Assembly: GCF_000310205.1 (NCBI RefSeq)
Contig: NZ_AMXE01000003.1
Coordinates: 49,280-113,279, forward strand
DNA from: Thauera linaloolentis 47Lol = DSM 12138
GTDB taxonomy: Bacteria > Pseudomonadota > Gammaproteobacteria > Burkholderiales > Rhodocyclaceae
Direction: 5' to 3'
Length of the DNA: 64,000 nucleotides
Made by a program: the position numbers and the translations under genes. Shown here one piece after another: positions 26,843 to 36,769 of this stretch (position 1 is the stretch's first letter; the number at the start of each line of letters is the position of its first letter). The notes beneath the pieces are model-generated. The model saw nothing but the letters and a program-made list of their open reading frames with translations. It searched no databases and was not told the origin of the DNA.

Positions 26843-28141
26843 CTAGCGGCTGCCGCCGCCCCCTTCCTTGGCGAGCGCCTTGCGCATGCGGCGCAGCCCC
26901 ATGAAGACGAAGCTTGCGATCACGGGAATGGATGCAGCGGTGATGCTCTCCGGCGTCAGGGGGGCGATGAGCGTCTTCGCCCCCTTGGCGACGTAATTCA
27001 CCAGTTGCGAGGCGTAGTAGGTGATCGCCACCACCGATAGGCCTTCCACCGTCTCCTGCAGATGGAGCTGGATCTTGGCGCGGCGGTTCATCTGCGCCAG
27101 CAGCTCCTGGTTCTGGCGTTCCAGTTCGATGTCCACCCGGGTGCGCAGCAGCTGCGAATTGCGCGCGATGCGCGCCGACAGATCGTCCTGCCGGCGGGCA
27201 ATGGAGGTACAGGTGTCGATGGCTGGCACCAGGCGGCGGTCCATGAATTCGCTGATCGGCGAAAAGCCGGGCAGGCGCTCCTCGCGCAGATCCTCGATAC
27301 GCCGGCGCACCAGCCGGTAGTAAGCCGCAGCCGCGCCGAAACGGAAAGTGGTGCGTGCCACCGAGCGCTCCACTTCGGCGGCGAGCCGCGACAGGCGGGT
27401 CAGGATCGCGCGGTCGTCCTCGGCGCTGCGCGCCTGGTCCATGCCGTCCATCAGGTCCGCCAGTTCGTCTTCGGCGCGCGATACCAGGCGGCCGACTTCC
27501 TTCGCCACCGGAAATGCGAGCAGGGCCATGACGCGATAGGTCTCGATCTCCACCAGACGCTGCGCGATGCGGCCGGCCTGGCGTGGCGTGAGATGGTCGT
27601 CCAGCACGAGGAAGTGGGAGAAGCCTTCGTGCAGGTGGAAATCGGTCAGCACCCAGCCGGCGCCGCCGGCCACCTGCGAGGCGACCAGGGCCTGGCCGTG
27701 GGCCGATTGTTGATGCAGCACGCTTTGCGGCGGCACGTCGGCGGTGCTGCGCACCTCGATGTGGGTGGCCGCGATCAACTGGCCGGGGATCGCCTCGCGC
27801 CAGGCGGCGGGCACGTGCAGCAGCGCGTAGTCGCCGGCACCGGCCGCCGAGGGGGCGGAGCGGCGGAAGAAGCAGTAGCTGGAAAACTCGTTGTGCCGCT
27901 CCCACTTCAGGCGGAAGCCGTCCGCTTGCAGCAGGACATGGCCGGAGCGGTGGTCGGGTGCCGGCAGGCCCAGTTGCTCCGCCAGCGCCTGCAGATGGTC
28001 GGTTTCGCGTTCGGCGCTGCCTTCGTGGTGGATGAAGGCGAGGTAGGTGACGAACTCCGGAGTCTCCAGCGCGACGGGGGGCCGGGCATGGATTTCGTCG
28101 CTGAGGGTCCGGCGCAGGGGGTGCTGTTCGAACGGGGGCAT
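26843..28141 (-). CDS. DUF3422 family membrane-anchored protein
   Basis: A protein of about 432 residues beginning MPPFEQHPLRRTLSDEIHAR, the conserved opening of DUF3422. A long soluble part (about 20-330) includes helical stretches with coiled-coil character near QNQELLAQMNRRAKIQLHLQ. Two C-terminal hydrophobic segments (VVAITYYASQLVNYV and ASIPVIASFVFMGL) should anchor it in the membrane. Function of the family is unknown. An in-frame ATG 20 codons upstream (28199-28201) could also be used; neither has a clear Shine-Dalgarno. The fba terminator lies just upstream, so it has its own promoter or depends on read-through. Confidence 0.8.
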   Translation of the reverse strand: MPPFEQHPLRRTLSDEIHARPPVALETPEFVTYLAFIHHEGSAERETDHLQALAEQLGLPAPDHRSGHVLLQADGFRLKWERHNEFSSYCFFRRSAPSAAGAGDYALLHVPAAWREAIPGQLIAATHIEVRSTADVPPQSVLHQQSAHGQALVASQVAGGAGWVLTDFHLHEGFSHFLVLDDHLTPRQAGRIAQRLVEIETYRVMALLAFPVAKEVGRLVSRAEDELADLMDGMDQARSAEDDRAILTRLSRLAAEVERSVARTTFRFGAAAAYYRLVRRRIEDLREERLPGFSPISEFMDRRLVPAIDTCTSIARRQDDLSARIARNSQLLRTRVDIELERQNQELLAQMNRRAKIQLHLQETVEGLSVVAITYYASQLVNYVAKGAKTLIAPLTPESITAASIPVIASFVFMGLRRMRKALAKEGGGGSR

Positions 28142-28239
28142 GGATTCGCTGCGGGCGCCGCGGCGCCCCGCGTGGTTTGGGGAAGGCGCATTCTTGCCCA
28201 TCGTTTCAGGCGGTGACAAGCGCCTGGCCGGGCGGCAAG

Positions 28240-28264
28240 AAAAAACGCGCCCGGCGGGCGCGTT
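28240..28264 (-). terminator. intrinsic terminator after fba
   Basis: A perfect stem AACGCGCCC (28244-28252) with GGGCGCGTT (28256-28264) is flanked by A6 (28240-28245), read as U6 on the minus strand, 24 bases after the fba stop. Confidence 0.85.
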
Positions 28265-28287
28265 CCGGATGTCGGGGACCGAGGCGT

Positions 28288-29352
28288 TCAGCGCACGACC
28301 TGGGCTAGCTCGCCAGCCTTGTAGCGGGCAGCCATGCTTTCCAGCGAGATGGGCTTGATCCTGCTGGCCATGCCGGCGCTGCCGAAGGCCTCGAAGCGTG
28401 CCTTGCACACCAGCTTGGCAGCTTCGCGCGCGGGCTTGTTGAACTCGCGCGGGTCGAACTTGGAGGGATGCTCGACCAGGAACTTGCGGATCGCGCCGGT
28501 CATCGCCAGGCGGATGTCGGTGTCGATGTTGATCTTGCGCACGCCGTACTTGATGCCCTCGACGATTTCCTCGACCGGCACGCCGTAGGTTTCCTTCATG
28601 TCGCCGCCGTACTGGCGGATGATCTCGAGCAGCTCCTGCGGCACCGAACTGGAGCCGTGCATCACCAGGTGGGTGTTGGGCAGGCGGGCGTGGATGGCCT
28701 TGACACGCTCGATGGAGAGGATGTCGCCGGTGGGCTTGCGGCTGAATTTGTAGGCGCCGTGGCTGGTGCCGATAGCGATGGCCAGCGCGTCGCAGTCGGT
28801 CTGCTTGACGAAGTCGGCGGCCTGGTCGGGGTCGGTCAGCATCTGCGAGTGGTCGAGCGTGCCTTCGGCGCCGACGCCGTCTTCCTCGCCGGCCTGGCCG
28901 GTTTCGAGCGAGCCGAGGCAGCCGAGCTCGCCTTCGACGCTGACGCCGATGGCATGCGAGAACTTCGCTACTTCACGGGTGACGGCGACGTTGTATTCGT
29001 AGGACGAAGGGGTCTTGCCGTCTTCCAGCAGTGAGCCGTCCATCATCACGCTGGAGAAGCCGGAGCGGATTGCGCCCATGCAGATCGCCGGGCTCTGACC
29101 GTGATCCTGGTGCATGACGACCGGGATGTGCGGATAGGCTTCGACGGCGGCGTCGATCAGGTGGCGCAGGAAGGCTTCGCCGGCGTATTTGCGGGCACCG
29201 GCCGAGGCCTGCATGATCACCGGGCTGTCGCACTCGGACGCCGCTTCCATGATGGCCTGGACCTGTTCGAGGTTGTTGACGTTGAACGCGGGCAGGCCAT
29301 AGCTGTGTTCGGCGGCGTGGTCGAGCAGCTGGCGCATGGAAACGAGGGGCAT
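28288..29352 (-). CDS. fba: class II fructose-bisphosphate aldolase
   Basis: A 354-residue zinc aldolase cleaving or forming fructose-1,6-bisphosphate, and in Calvin-cycle organisms also sedoheptulose-1,7-bisphosphate. Zinc-site segments visible are [10 protein letters not shown], the His of TSHGAYKF and the His of [10 protein letters not shown]. The glycine-rich phosphate-binding part and [13 protein letters not shown] are standard. Length and motifs fit the class IIB/CbbA type of autotrophic betaproteobacteria. It is separated from prk-tkt-gap-pgk-pyk by the plus-strand aspA-dct block. ATG 29352 ([10 protein letters not shown]) is preferred to an earlier frame start. A perfect dyad lies 68 bases upstream. 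Confidence 0.95.
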   Translation of the reverse strand: MPLVSMRQLLDHAAEHSYGLPAFNVNNLEQVQAIMEAASECDSPVIMQASAGARKYAGEAFLRHLIDAAVEAYPHIPVVMHQDHGQSPAICMGAIRSGFSSVMMDGSLLEDGKTPSSYEYNVAVTREVAKFSHAIGVSVEGELGCLGSLETGQAGEEDGVGAEGTLDHSQMLTDPDQAADFVKQTDCDALAIAIGTSHGAYKFSRKPTGDILSIERVKAIHARLPNTHLVMHGSSSVPQELLEIIRQYGGDMKETYGVPVEEIVEGIKYGVRKINIDTDIRLAMTGAIRKFLVEHPSKFDPREFNKPAREAAKLVCKARFEAFGSAGMASRIKPISLESMAARYKAGELAQVVR

Positions 29353-29419
29353 GTAGGTTCTCCTGGTGGCTGGCGGGTGGGCTGGGGGCATTCCGGAAAG
29401 GGGCGCTTTGGCGCTCAGC

Positions 29420-29437
29420 CTCGTATTCTAATACGAG
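29420..29437. promoter_or_regulatory. dyad upstream of fba, possible operator
   Basis: CTCGTATTCTAATACGAG is a perfect 8-bp inverted repeat with a 2-base centre, placed 68-85 bases before the fba start and about where its promoter should be. The factor is unknown. Confidence 0.35.
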
Positions 29438-29669
29438 CCATGCCGATGCGCTGCGCGGGCCGGTTGGCGGGTACAGCATACCCGTTCCGCCGCAAGGGAA
29501 ACGGCCCTGGGGATGCCCGGGCCGTTCGATGGCTCCGTTGCGGGTGCGGATCGGCGCCGGAGTTCGGTCTGCGTCGCCACGCCAGGGCGTCCGGTGACGG
29601 GAACGCCGCGCTTGCCGGAAGGCGCGCGGCGCGGTCCGCGTCTTGCCGTCCGCGCTGCCGGCGGCGTGG

Positions 29670-29719
29670 TTTTCGTCCGGATTTCCGGACGAAAATCCGG
29701 CCCGCCGTCCGGAATTCCG
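29670..29719 (+). promoter_or_regulatory. two tandem dyads, candidate DctD-type enhancer sites
   Basis: The first site is a perfect inverted repeat with 12-bp arms, TTTTCGTCCGGA (29670-29681) and TCCGGACGAAAA (29684-29695). The second is centred near 29714 and repeats its core, CGTCCGGAATTCCG against CGTCCGGATTTCCG. The two centres are 32 bases apart, about three helical turns, and lie about 100 and 70 bases upstream of the sigma-54 -24 element. This layout is what a DctD/NtrC-type activator uses. Confidence 0.6.
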
Positions 29720-29781
29720 TCTTTTGGTCTGCATCCATTCTTTTTTATTCAATCAAAACATTAATTTATGGCGTCCTGCCA

Positions 29782-29799
29782 TTGGCACGCGGCGTGCAA
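29782..29799 (+). promoter_or_regulatory. sigma-54 promoter of aspA
   Basis: TTGGCACGCGGCGTGCAA contains the -24 GG (29784-29785) and -12 GC (29796-29797) exactly 10 bases apart, with the consensus TTGGCACG at the left. Transcription should begin near 29808, giving a leader of about 46 bases to the aspA GTG. Confidence 0.8.
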
Positions 29800-29853
29800 T
29801 GCATACCCGGCTCTTGCCGATTCGCGACGAGCCCACTTCAAAGGAGACAGACT

Positions 29854-31272
<1,419 letters not shown>

Positions 31273-31309
31273 GCCGCGGCGCGACAACACAACTCGAAAG
31301 GAACGCGAC

Positions 31310-32611
31310 ATGAAGATGAATCGCTTGACGACCTGGATCGTCATTGCAATGGTGCTGGGCGTCGCCGTCGGCTACGCCTGCAACACGATGGCCGGCAGCG
31401 CCGAGGCCGCGAAGGAGATCGCCGGATACTTCGCGGTGCTGACCGACATCTTTCTGCGCATGATCAAGATGATCATCGCGCCGCTGGTGTTCGCGACCCT
31501 GGTGGCCGGTCTGGCCAACATGGGCGACTCAAGGACCGTCGGGCGCATCGGCAGCCGCGCGGTACTGTGGTTCGTCGGCGCGTCGCTGCTGTCCCTGATG
31601 ATCGGGCTGACCGTGGCCAACCTGCTGCAGCCCGGCGCCACCCTGGGCGTGGCGCTGCCCGAGGTGGGCGCCGCCACCGACCTGAAGACCGGCGCGCTCA
31701 ATCTCAAGAATTTCATCACCCAGGTGTTCCCCAAGAGCATCGTCGAGTCGATGGCGAACAACGCCATCCTGCAGATCCTCGTCTTCGCGGTGTTCTTCGG
31801 GCTGGCGCTGGGCAACCTGCACAACCAGACGGCACGCTCGCTGGTCGGCACCATGGATGACATCGTCCATGTGATGCTCAAGGTCACCGACTACGTGATG
31901 CGGGTGGCGCCGGTCGGCGTGTTCGCCGCCGTCGCGGGGGCGATCACGACGCAGGGCCTGGGCATGCTGGCGGTGTTCGGCAAGTTCATGCTGTGCTTCT
32001 ATGCGGCGCTGGCGGTGCTGTGGGCGGTGCTGATCTTCGCCGGCTACGTCGTCCTGGGGCGCGAGGTGTTCCGCCTGCTCAAGCTGGTACGCAACCCGAT
32101 GCTGCTCGGCTTCTCGACGGCGAGCAGCGAGTCGGCCTATCCCAAGCTGATGGAGCAGCTCGAAAAGTTCGGCATCAAGAACCGCGTGACCGGCTTCGTG
32201 CTGCCGCTGGGCTATTCCTTCAATCTCGACGGCTCGATGATCTACACCTCGTTCGCTGCGCTCTTCATCGCCCAGGCGTATGGCATCGAGATGTCGCTGG
32301 CGAGCCAGATCACCATGCTGCTGGTGCTGATGGTGTCGAGCAAGGGAATCGCCGGCGTGCCGCGCTCGGCGCTGGTCGTCGTTGCGGCCGTGCTGCCGAT
32401 GTTCGGCCTGCCCGAGGCCGGTGTGCTGCTGATTCTCGGCATCGACCATTTCCTCGACATGGGGCGCACCGTGACCAATGTGCTCGGCAACGCGATCGCC
32501 ACCGCGGTGGTCGCCAAGTGGGAAGGCGCCATCGACCCGGTCGCCCCCGAACTGGCCGAGGCCGAGGACGCGCTGCCGGCCCCCGAAGACATGCTTCCGC
32601 AGCCGGCCTGA
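31310..32611 (+). CDS. dicarboxylate/amino acid:cation symporter (DAACS)
   Basis: A 433-residue inner-membrane symporter of the GltP/DctA family. Characteristic segments are LRMIKMIIAPLVFATLVAGLA near the N-terminus, LGFSTASSESAYPKL (hairpin 1, Ser-rich), YSFNLDGSMIYTSFAALFIA (transmembrane segment 7) and SSKGIAGVPRSALVV (hairpin 2). It takes up glutamate/aspartate or C4-dicarboxylates with H+ or Na+. Being 37 bases after aspA suggests aspartate or fumarate-type substrates; GltP versus DctA cannot be settled from sequence. The C-terminal tail is acidic. Confidence 0.9.
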   Translation: MKMNRLTTWIVIAMVLGVAVGYACNTMAGSAEAAKEIAGYFAVLTDIFLRMIKMIIAPLVFATLVAGLANMGDSRTVGRIGSRAVLWFVGASLLSLMIGLTVANLLQPGATLGVALPEVGAATDLKTGALNLKNFITQVFPKSIVESMANNAILQILVFAVFFGLALGNLHNQTARSLVGTMDDIVHVMLKVTDYVMRVAPVGVFAAVAGAITTQGLGMLAVFGKFMLCFYAALAVLWAVLIFAGYVVLGREVFRLLKLVRNPMLLGFSTASSESAYPKLMEQLEKFGIKNRVTGFVLPLGYSFNLDGSMIYTSFAALFIAQAYGIEMSLASQITMLLVLMVSSKGIAGVPRSALVVVAAVLPMFGLPEAGVLLILGIDHFLDMGRTVTNVLGNAIATAVVAKWEGAIDPVAPELAEAEDALPAPEDMLPQPA

Positions 32612-32665
32612 CGCCGTGACGCATGGTTCCGGCGCCCATGCCGCGGGTGCCGGCTTCCGCTCCCG

Positions 32666-32693
32666 GGCCCGGCGTGTCGCGCCGGGCCGTTTC
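32666..32693 (+). terminator. hairpin after the symporter gene, weak terminator
   Basis: A perfect 9-bp stem, GGCCCGGCG (32666-32674) with CGCCGGGCC (32680-32688), is followed by GTTTC. The T tract is short, so partial read-through into the TSUP gene is likely. Confidence 0.45.
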
Positions 32694-32713
32694 GTCGAGT
32701 GCAGGGTTTCATT

Positions 32714-33469
32714 ATGATCGATTGGTACATCCTCGCGCCCGCCGCGTTCTTCGCCGGCATGGTCGACGCGGTGGTCGGCGGCGGCGGGCTGATCCAGATC
32801 CCGGTGTTGTTGTCGCAGTTCCCGCAGGCGCCGATCGCGACCCTGTTCGGCACCAACAAGGTTTCGAGCATCGCCGGCACCGGGGCATCGCTGTGGCGCT
32901 ATGCGCGCAGCGTCCGCATTCCGTGGGGCGTGGTGCTGCCTGCGACGGTCGCGGCTCTGGTCGGCGCATGGGGCGGCGCGGCGCTGGTGTCGTGGCTGCC
33001 GCGCGAGATGATGCGTCCCCTGATCGTCGTGCTGATGGTGGCGGTGGCGATCTATACCTTCATGAAGAAGGACTTCGGCCACCGCGCGACGCGGACGCTG
33101 ACCGCGGCCGACCGCTGGAAGGGTATCGCCTTCGGGGGCCTGATCGGGGTGTACGACGGCTTCTTCGGCCCGGGCACCGGCAGCTTCCTGCTGTTCGGCT
33201 TTGTGCGGCTGTTCGGCATGGATTTCGTGCAGGGCTCGGCAAGCGCCAAGGTGCTCAACTTCGCCACCAACCTGTCGGCCATCGCCTATTTCGCCAGCGA
33301 CGGCCCCATCCTCTGGCAGGTGGGGCTGGTCATGGCGGCCTGCAATCTCGCCGGGGCCTACCTGGGCACCCGTCTTGCGCTCAAGCATGGCGCGGGCTTC
33401 ATCCGCAAGGCCTTCATCGGGGTGGTGATCGTGCTGATCGTCAAGCAACTGGCCGATCTCGCCAATTGA
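32714..33469 (+). CDS. TSUP (TauE/SafE) family transporter
   Basis: A 251-residue inner-membrane protein with about eight helices in two repeats. Each repeat opens with the TSUP motif: FAGMVDAVVGGGGLIQIPVL (about 11-30) and GGLIGVYDGFFGPGTGSFLL (about 140-160). Family members export or import small organic anions such as sulfoacetate, sulfite or 2-C/3-C acids. Placement between an acidic amino acid symporter and a DctB/D-type system hints at an organic anion, but the substrate is unknown. I used ATG 32714 (MIDWYILAP), the second of two close starts. Confidence 0.85.
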   Translation: MIDWYILAPAAFFAGMVDAVVGGGGLIQIPVLLSQFPQAPIATLFGTNKVSSIAGTGASLWRYARSVRIPWGVVLPATVAALVGAWGGAALVSWLPREMMRPLIVVLMVAVAIYTFMKKDFGHRATRTLTAADRWKGIAFGGLIGVYDGFFGPGTGSFLLFGFVRLFGMDFVQGSASAKVLNFATNLSAIAYFASDGPILWQVGLVMAACNLAGAYLGTRLALKHGAGFIRKAFIGVVIVLIVKQLADLAN

Positions 33470-33556
33470 TGCGGCCGCCTCCCGGGCTTAACCTAGGCTG
33501 GCGCCGCGTGCGCCATCCTGCCTTTCCTTGAGCCCGTTCGACCGGGCAGGTCCACC

Positions 33557-35422
33557 ATGTTCTTCCGCGCTCGTTCCCTGGTGCTGTCGCTGTTCTGTGC
33601 CGCGCTGGTCGGCCTGAGCGGATTCTCGGCCTACCTGGCCGTGCAGCGCTTCGGCATCGCCGAACTGCAGGCGACCGGGCTGCACCGGCTCGACCTGTAC
33701 GCCGCGAGCCTCGAACGCGAGATCGGCAAGTACGCTTTCCTTCCCGGCACGCTGAGCCTGGAGCAAGAGGTCCTCGACCTGCTCGCCGGGCCGGCGGGCG
33801 GCGAGGCCGCCAAGCGCGTCAATGTCCATCTGGAGAAGCTCAACGCGCGCGCCGGCACGCTGTCGATCTATGTCATCGACGCGCACGGGCGGGTCCTGGC
33901 GGCCAGCAACTGGCGCCAGGCCGACAGCTTCGTCGGCGAGGACCTTTCGTTCCGTCCCTACTTCCGCGATGCGATGGCCAGCGGTACGGGGCGCTTCTTC
34001 GGCATCGGCACCACGCGTGGAGACCCGGGCTACTATCTAGCCGCCAGGCTGGCGGGCAGCGAGGGAGACGAGGGCGTGCTGGGGGTCGCCGTGGTCAAGG
34101 TCAGCCTCGAGCAACTGGAAAAATCATGGTCGACCGTGGAGGCGCCGGTGCTGGTCGCGGACGAGAACGGGGTCGTCATCCTGTCCGCCGTCGCGGGCTG
34201 GAAATTCACGCTGCTGCGCTCCCTGGATGAACGCATGCGCGCTGCCTTCGACCACACCCAGCAGTACAACCGCCGTGCGCTGCAGCCGCTCGGCATGCGC
34301 GAGATCGCGGCCTACGGGCATGATGCCCGGCTGGTGCGGATCGTCGGCGATGACGCGGAAGCCGTCTCCGTCTACCCGGTCAGCGGGCGCTTCCTGGCCC
34401 AGTCGCGCGCCATGGCCGATACGCGATGGACGCTGACGGTGCTGTCGCAGCTCGAACAGGTCGACAGCCTCGCGCAGAGCCGCGCGGCGCTGGCGGCGAT
34501 CGCCGCGGCCTGCCTGTGCCTGCTGGCGGCCGTGGTCGCGGAGCGGCGGCGCCATCTGCGCCACCGGCTCGCCGCGCGCGAGACCCTGCAAAAAGCCTAT
34601 GACGAACTTGAGCACAAGGTCGAGGCGCGTACCGCCGATCTGTCCGCCGCCAACCACAAGCTGCAAGACGAGATCTCCGAACGCATCCGGGCGGAGCGCA
34701 CGCTGCGGGCCGCGCAGGAAGAACTGATCCAGGCCGGCAAGCTGGCGGTGATCGGGCAATTGTCCACCGGCATCGCCCACGAACTGAACCAGCCGCTCGC
34801 CGCGCTGCGGACCCTGTCGGCCAATGCCGGGCGCTTTCTCGAGCGGGGGGACGCCGATACCGCGCGTGCGAACCTGGCACGCATCGCCGAACTGGCCGAC
34901 CGCATGGGGCGCATCACTGGCCAGCTGCGCAGTTTCGCGCGCAAGTCGAACGGCCTGTCCGAGCCGGTCAGGCTGGGGCAGGCGCTGGATAATGTCCTGG
35001 CCTTGCTCGAAGCGCGGCTGCGGCGCAGCGCGACGGTGGTGGAGCGCCATGGGCCGCGCGAGGAGGCGGTGGTATCGTGCGACCCCAATCGGCTCGAACA
35101 GGTACTGGTCAACCTGGTGGGCAATGCGCTCGATGCGATGGCGGGGCAGCCGCGGCCGCGCATCGAGCTGGACTGGGACTGCGCGGACGGCGCCGTCCGC
35201 CTGCAGATCCGCGACCATGGCCCGGGCCTCAGCGACGAGGCGTGCTCGCACCTGTTCGAGCCCTTCTTCACCACCAAGCAGGCGGGCGACGGCCTGGGGC
35301 TCGGGCTGGCCATTTCCGCCGGCATCGTGCGCGATTCCGGCGGCAGCCTGCAGGGCGCGAACCATCCGGACGGCGGCGCCGTCTTCACGCTCGAACTTCC
35401 GCTTGCCCACTGCCATGACTGA
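33557..35422 (+). CDS. dctB: DctB-type sensor histidine kinase
   Basis: A 621-residue membrane kinase. It has a first membrane helix at about residues 7-30, a periplasmic double-Cache sensor (about 35-305) and a second helix (about 312-332). A coiled-coil linker follows, then the H-box GIAHELNQPLAALRTLSANA and the ATPase domain with NLVGNALDAMAG, DHGPGL and GLGLGLAISAGIV. Domain order and the ELNQPL H-box are those of DctB, which senses C4-dicarboxylates, and of the related AauS, which senses acidic amino acids. Its stop overlaps the start of the response regulator by 8 bases. Which ligand it senses is open. Confidence 0.88.
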   Translation: MFFRARSLVLSLFCAALVGLSGFSAYLAVQRFGIAELQATGLHRLDLYAASLEREIGKYAFLPGTLSLEQEVLDLLAGPAGGEAAKRVNVHLEKLNARAGTLSIYVIDAHGRVLAASNWRQADSFVGEDLSFRPYFRDAMASGTGRFFGIGTTRGDPGYYLAARLAGSEGDEGVLGVAVVKVSLEQLEKSWSTVEAPVLVADENGVVILSAVAGWKFTLLRSLDERMRAAFDHTQQYNRRALQPLGMREIAAYGHDARLVRIVGDDAEAVSVYPVSGRFLAQSRAMADTRWTLTVLSQLEQVDSLAQSRAALAAIAAACLCLLAAVVAERRRHLRHRLAARETLQKAYDELEHKVEARTADLSAANHKLQDEISERIRAERTLRAAQEELIQAGKLAVIGQLSTGIAHELNQPLAALRTLSANAGRFLERGDADTARANLARIAELADRMGRITGQLRSFARKSNGLSEPVRLGQALDNVLALLEARLRRSATVVERHGPREEAVVSCDPNRLEQVLVNLVGNALDAMAGQPRPRIELDWDCADGAVRLQIRDHGPGLSDEACSHLFEPFFTTKQAGDGLGLGLAISAGIVRDSGGSLQGANHPDGGAVFTLELPLAHCHD

Positions 35423-36743
35423 AGAACTCAAGACCCTCATCATCGAAGACGATCCGGACGTGGCGCTGGGCTGCCGGCAGGCGCTGCAGCTCGAAGGGCT
35501 TGCCGCCGAGTGCGCCGGCAGCGCCGAGCAGGGCCTGCGGCGCCTGGGGGCGGATTTCGCCGGCGTCGTCGTCAGCGACATCCGCCTGCCGGGCAAGGAC
35601 GGCATGAGCCTGCTGCGCGAACTGCAGCGCGCCGATCCGGAGCTGCCGGTGGTGCTGATCACCGGCCACGGCGACATCTCGATGGCGGTGCAGGCGATGA
35701 AGGATGGCGCCTACGATTTCCTGCAGAAGCCATTCGCCCCCGAGCATCTGGTCGATACCGTCCGCCGTGCGCTCGAAAAGCGCCGCCTGGTGCTGGAGGT
35801 GCGCGCGTTGCGCCGCCGGCTGGCGCAGCGCGACCTGCTGGAGGCGCGCTTGATCGGGAATTCGCCGGGCATGGCCGGCGTGCGCGCGCTGATCGGCAAC
35901 CTCGCCGGCAGCGCGGCGGACGTGCTGATCCACGGCGAGACGGGGACCGGCAAGGAGCTGGTGGCGCGCTGCCTGCACGAGGCCGGCCCGCGCCGCGGCG
36001 GCAACTTCGTCGCGATCAACTGCGGCGGGCTGCCGGAAACCCTGTTCGACAGCGAGATCTTCGGCCATGAGGCCGGGGCCTACACGGGGGCCGGCAAGCG
36101 CCGCATCGGCAAGATCGAGCATGCCAACGGCGGCACGCTGTTCCTCGACGAGATCGAGACCATGCCGCTGCCGATGCAGATCAAGCTGCTGCGCGTGCTG
36201 CAGGAACGCACGCTGGAGCGCCTCGGTTCGAACACCGCGATTCCGATCGATTGCCGCATCGTCGCCGCGACCAAGGAAGATCTGCTGGCGCTGGCCGGGC
36301 AGGGGCGCTTTCGCGCCGACCTGTACTACCGTCTGTCCGTCGCCACCGTGCCGCTGCCGCCGCTGCGCGAGCGGCGGGAGGACATTGCGCTGCTGTTCGA
36401 GCATTTCCTGCTGCAGGCGGCGGCCCGGCACGATCGCCCGGTGCCGCAGATGACGCAAGGACGCATCCGGCAACTGGTCGGCTACCACTGGCCGGGCAAC
36501 GTCCGCGAACTGAGGAATGTCGCCGATCGCTGCGTGCTCGGCATCGAGGCGGGTTCGCCGCCGTTCGGCGAGGTCCCGGGGGAAGGGCCGCGCGCACTGG
36601 CCGCGACCGTCGAGGCCTTCGAGCGCGCCCTGATCGCCGATGCGCTGCGCCGGCACGGCAGCCTGGCGCGCACCGCCGAGGCGCTGGCGGTCGCCAAGAC
36701 CACGCTCCACGACAAGGTGCGCAAGTACGGCCTCGGGGATTGA
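35415..36743 (+). CDS. dctD: DctD-type sigma-54-dependent response regulator
   Basis: A 442-residue NtrC-family activator. The receiver domain (1-120) has acidic residues EDD at 11-13 and the phospho-acceptor Asp55 ([13 protein letters not shown]). The AAA+ domain (about 145-370) shows Walker A GETGTGKE and the sigma-54 contact loop GAYTGA (the Tyr variant of GAFTGA). Walker B is [10 protein letters not shown]. The C-terminal Fis-type helix-turn-helix reads [20 protein letters not shown]. The Tyr form of the loop is common in DctD. The nearby sigma-54 promoter of aspA is a natural target. Confidence 0.9.
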   Translation: MTEELKTLIIEDDPDVALGCRQALQLEGLAAECAGSAEQGLRRLGADFAGVVVSDIRLPGKDGMSLLRELQRADPELPVVLITGHGDISMAVQAMKDGAYDFLQKPFAPEHLVDTVRRALEKRRLVLEVRALRRRLAQRDLLEARLIGNSPGMAGVRALIGNLAGSAADVLIHGETGTGKELVARCLHEAGPRRGGNFVAINCGGLPETLFDSEIFGHEAGAYTGAGKRRIGKIEHANGGTLFLDEIETMPLPMQIKLLRVLQERTLERLGSNTAIPIDCRIVAATKEDLLALAGQGRFRADLYYRLSVATVPLPPLRERREDIALLFEHFLLQAAARHDRPVPQMTQGRIRQLVGYHWPGNVRELRNVADRCVLGIEAGSPPFGEVPGEGPRALAATVEAFERALIADALRRHGSLARTAEALAVAKTTLHDKVRKYGLGD

Positions 36744-36769
36744 GGTCCGGACGGGGCCAGCCGCCCGGT

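Noticed and set aside
31529..33448. 639-codon minus-strand open frame rich in His, Gln and Asp
   Set aside because: Antisense to the DAACS symporter and TSUP genes, whose membrane motifs are clear; the unusual composition comes from the complementary codons.
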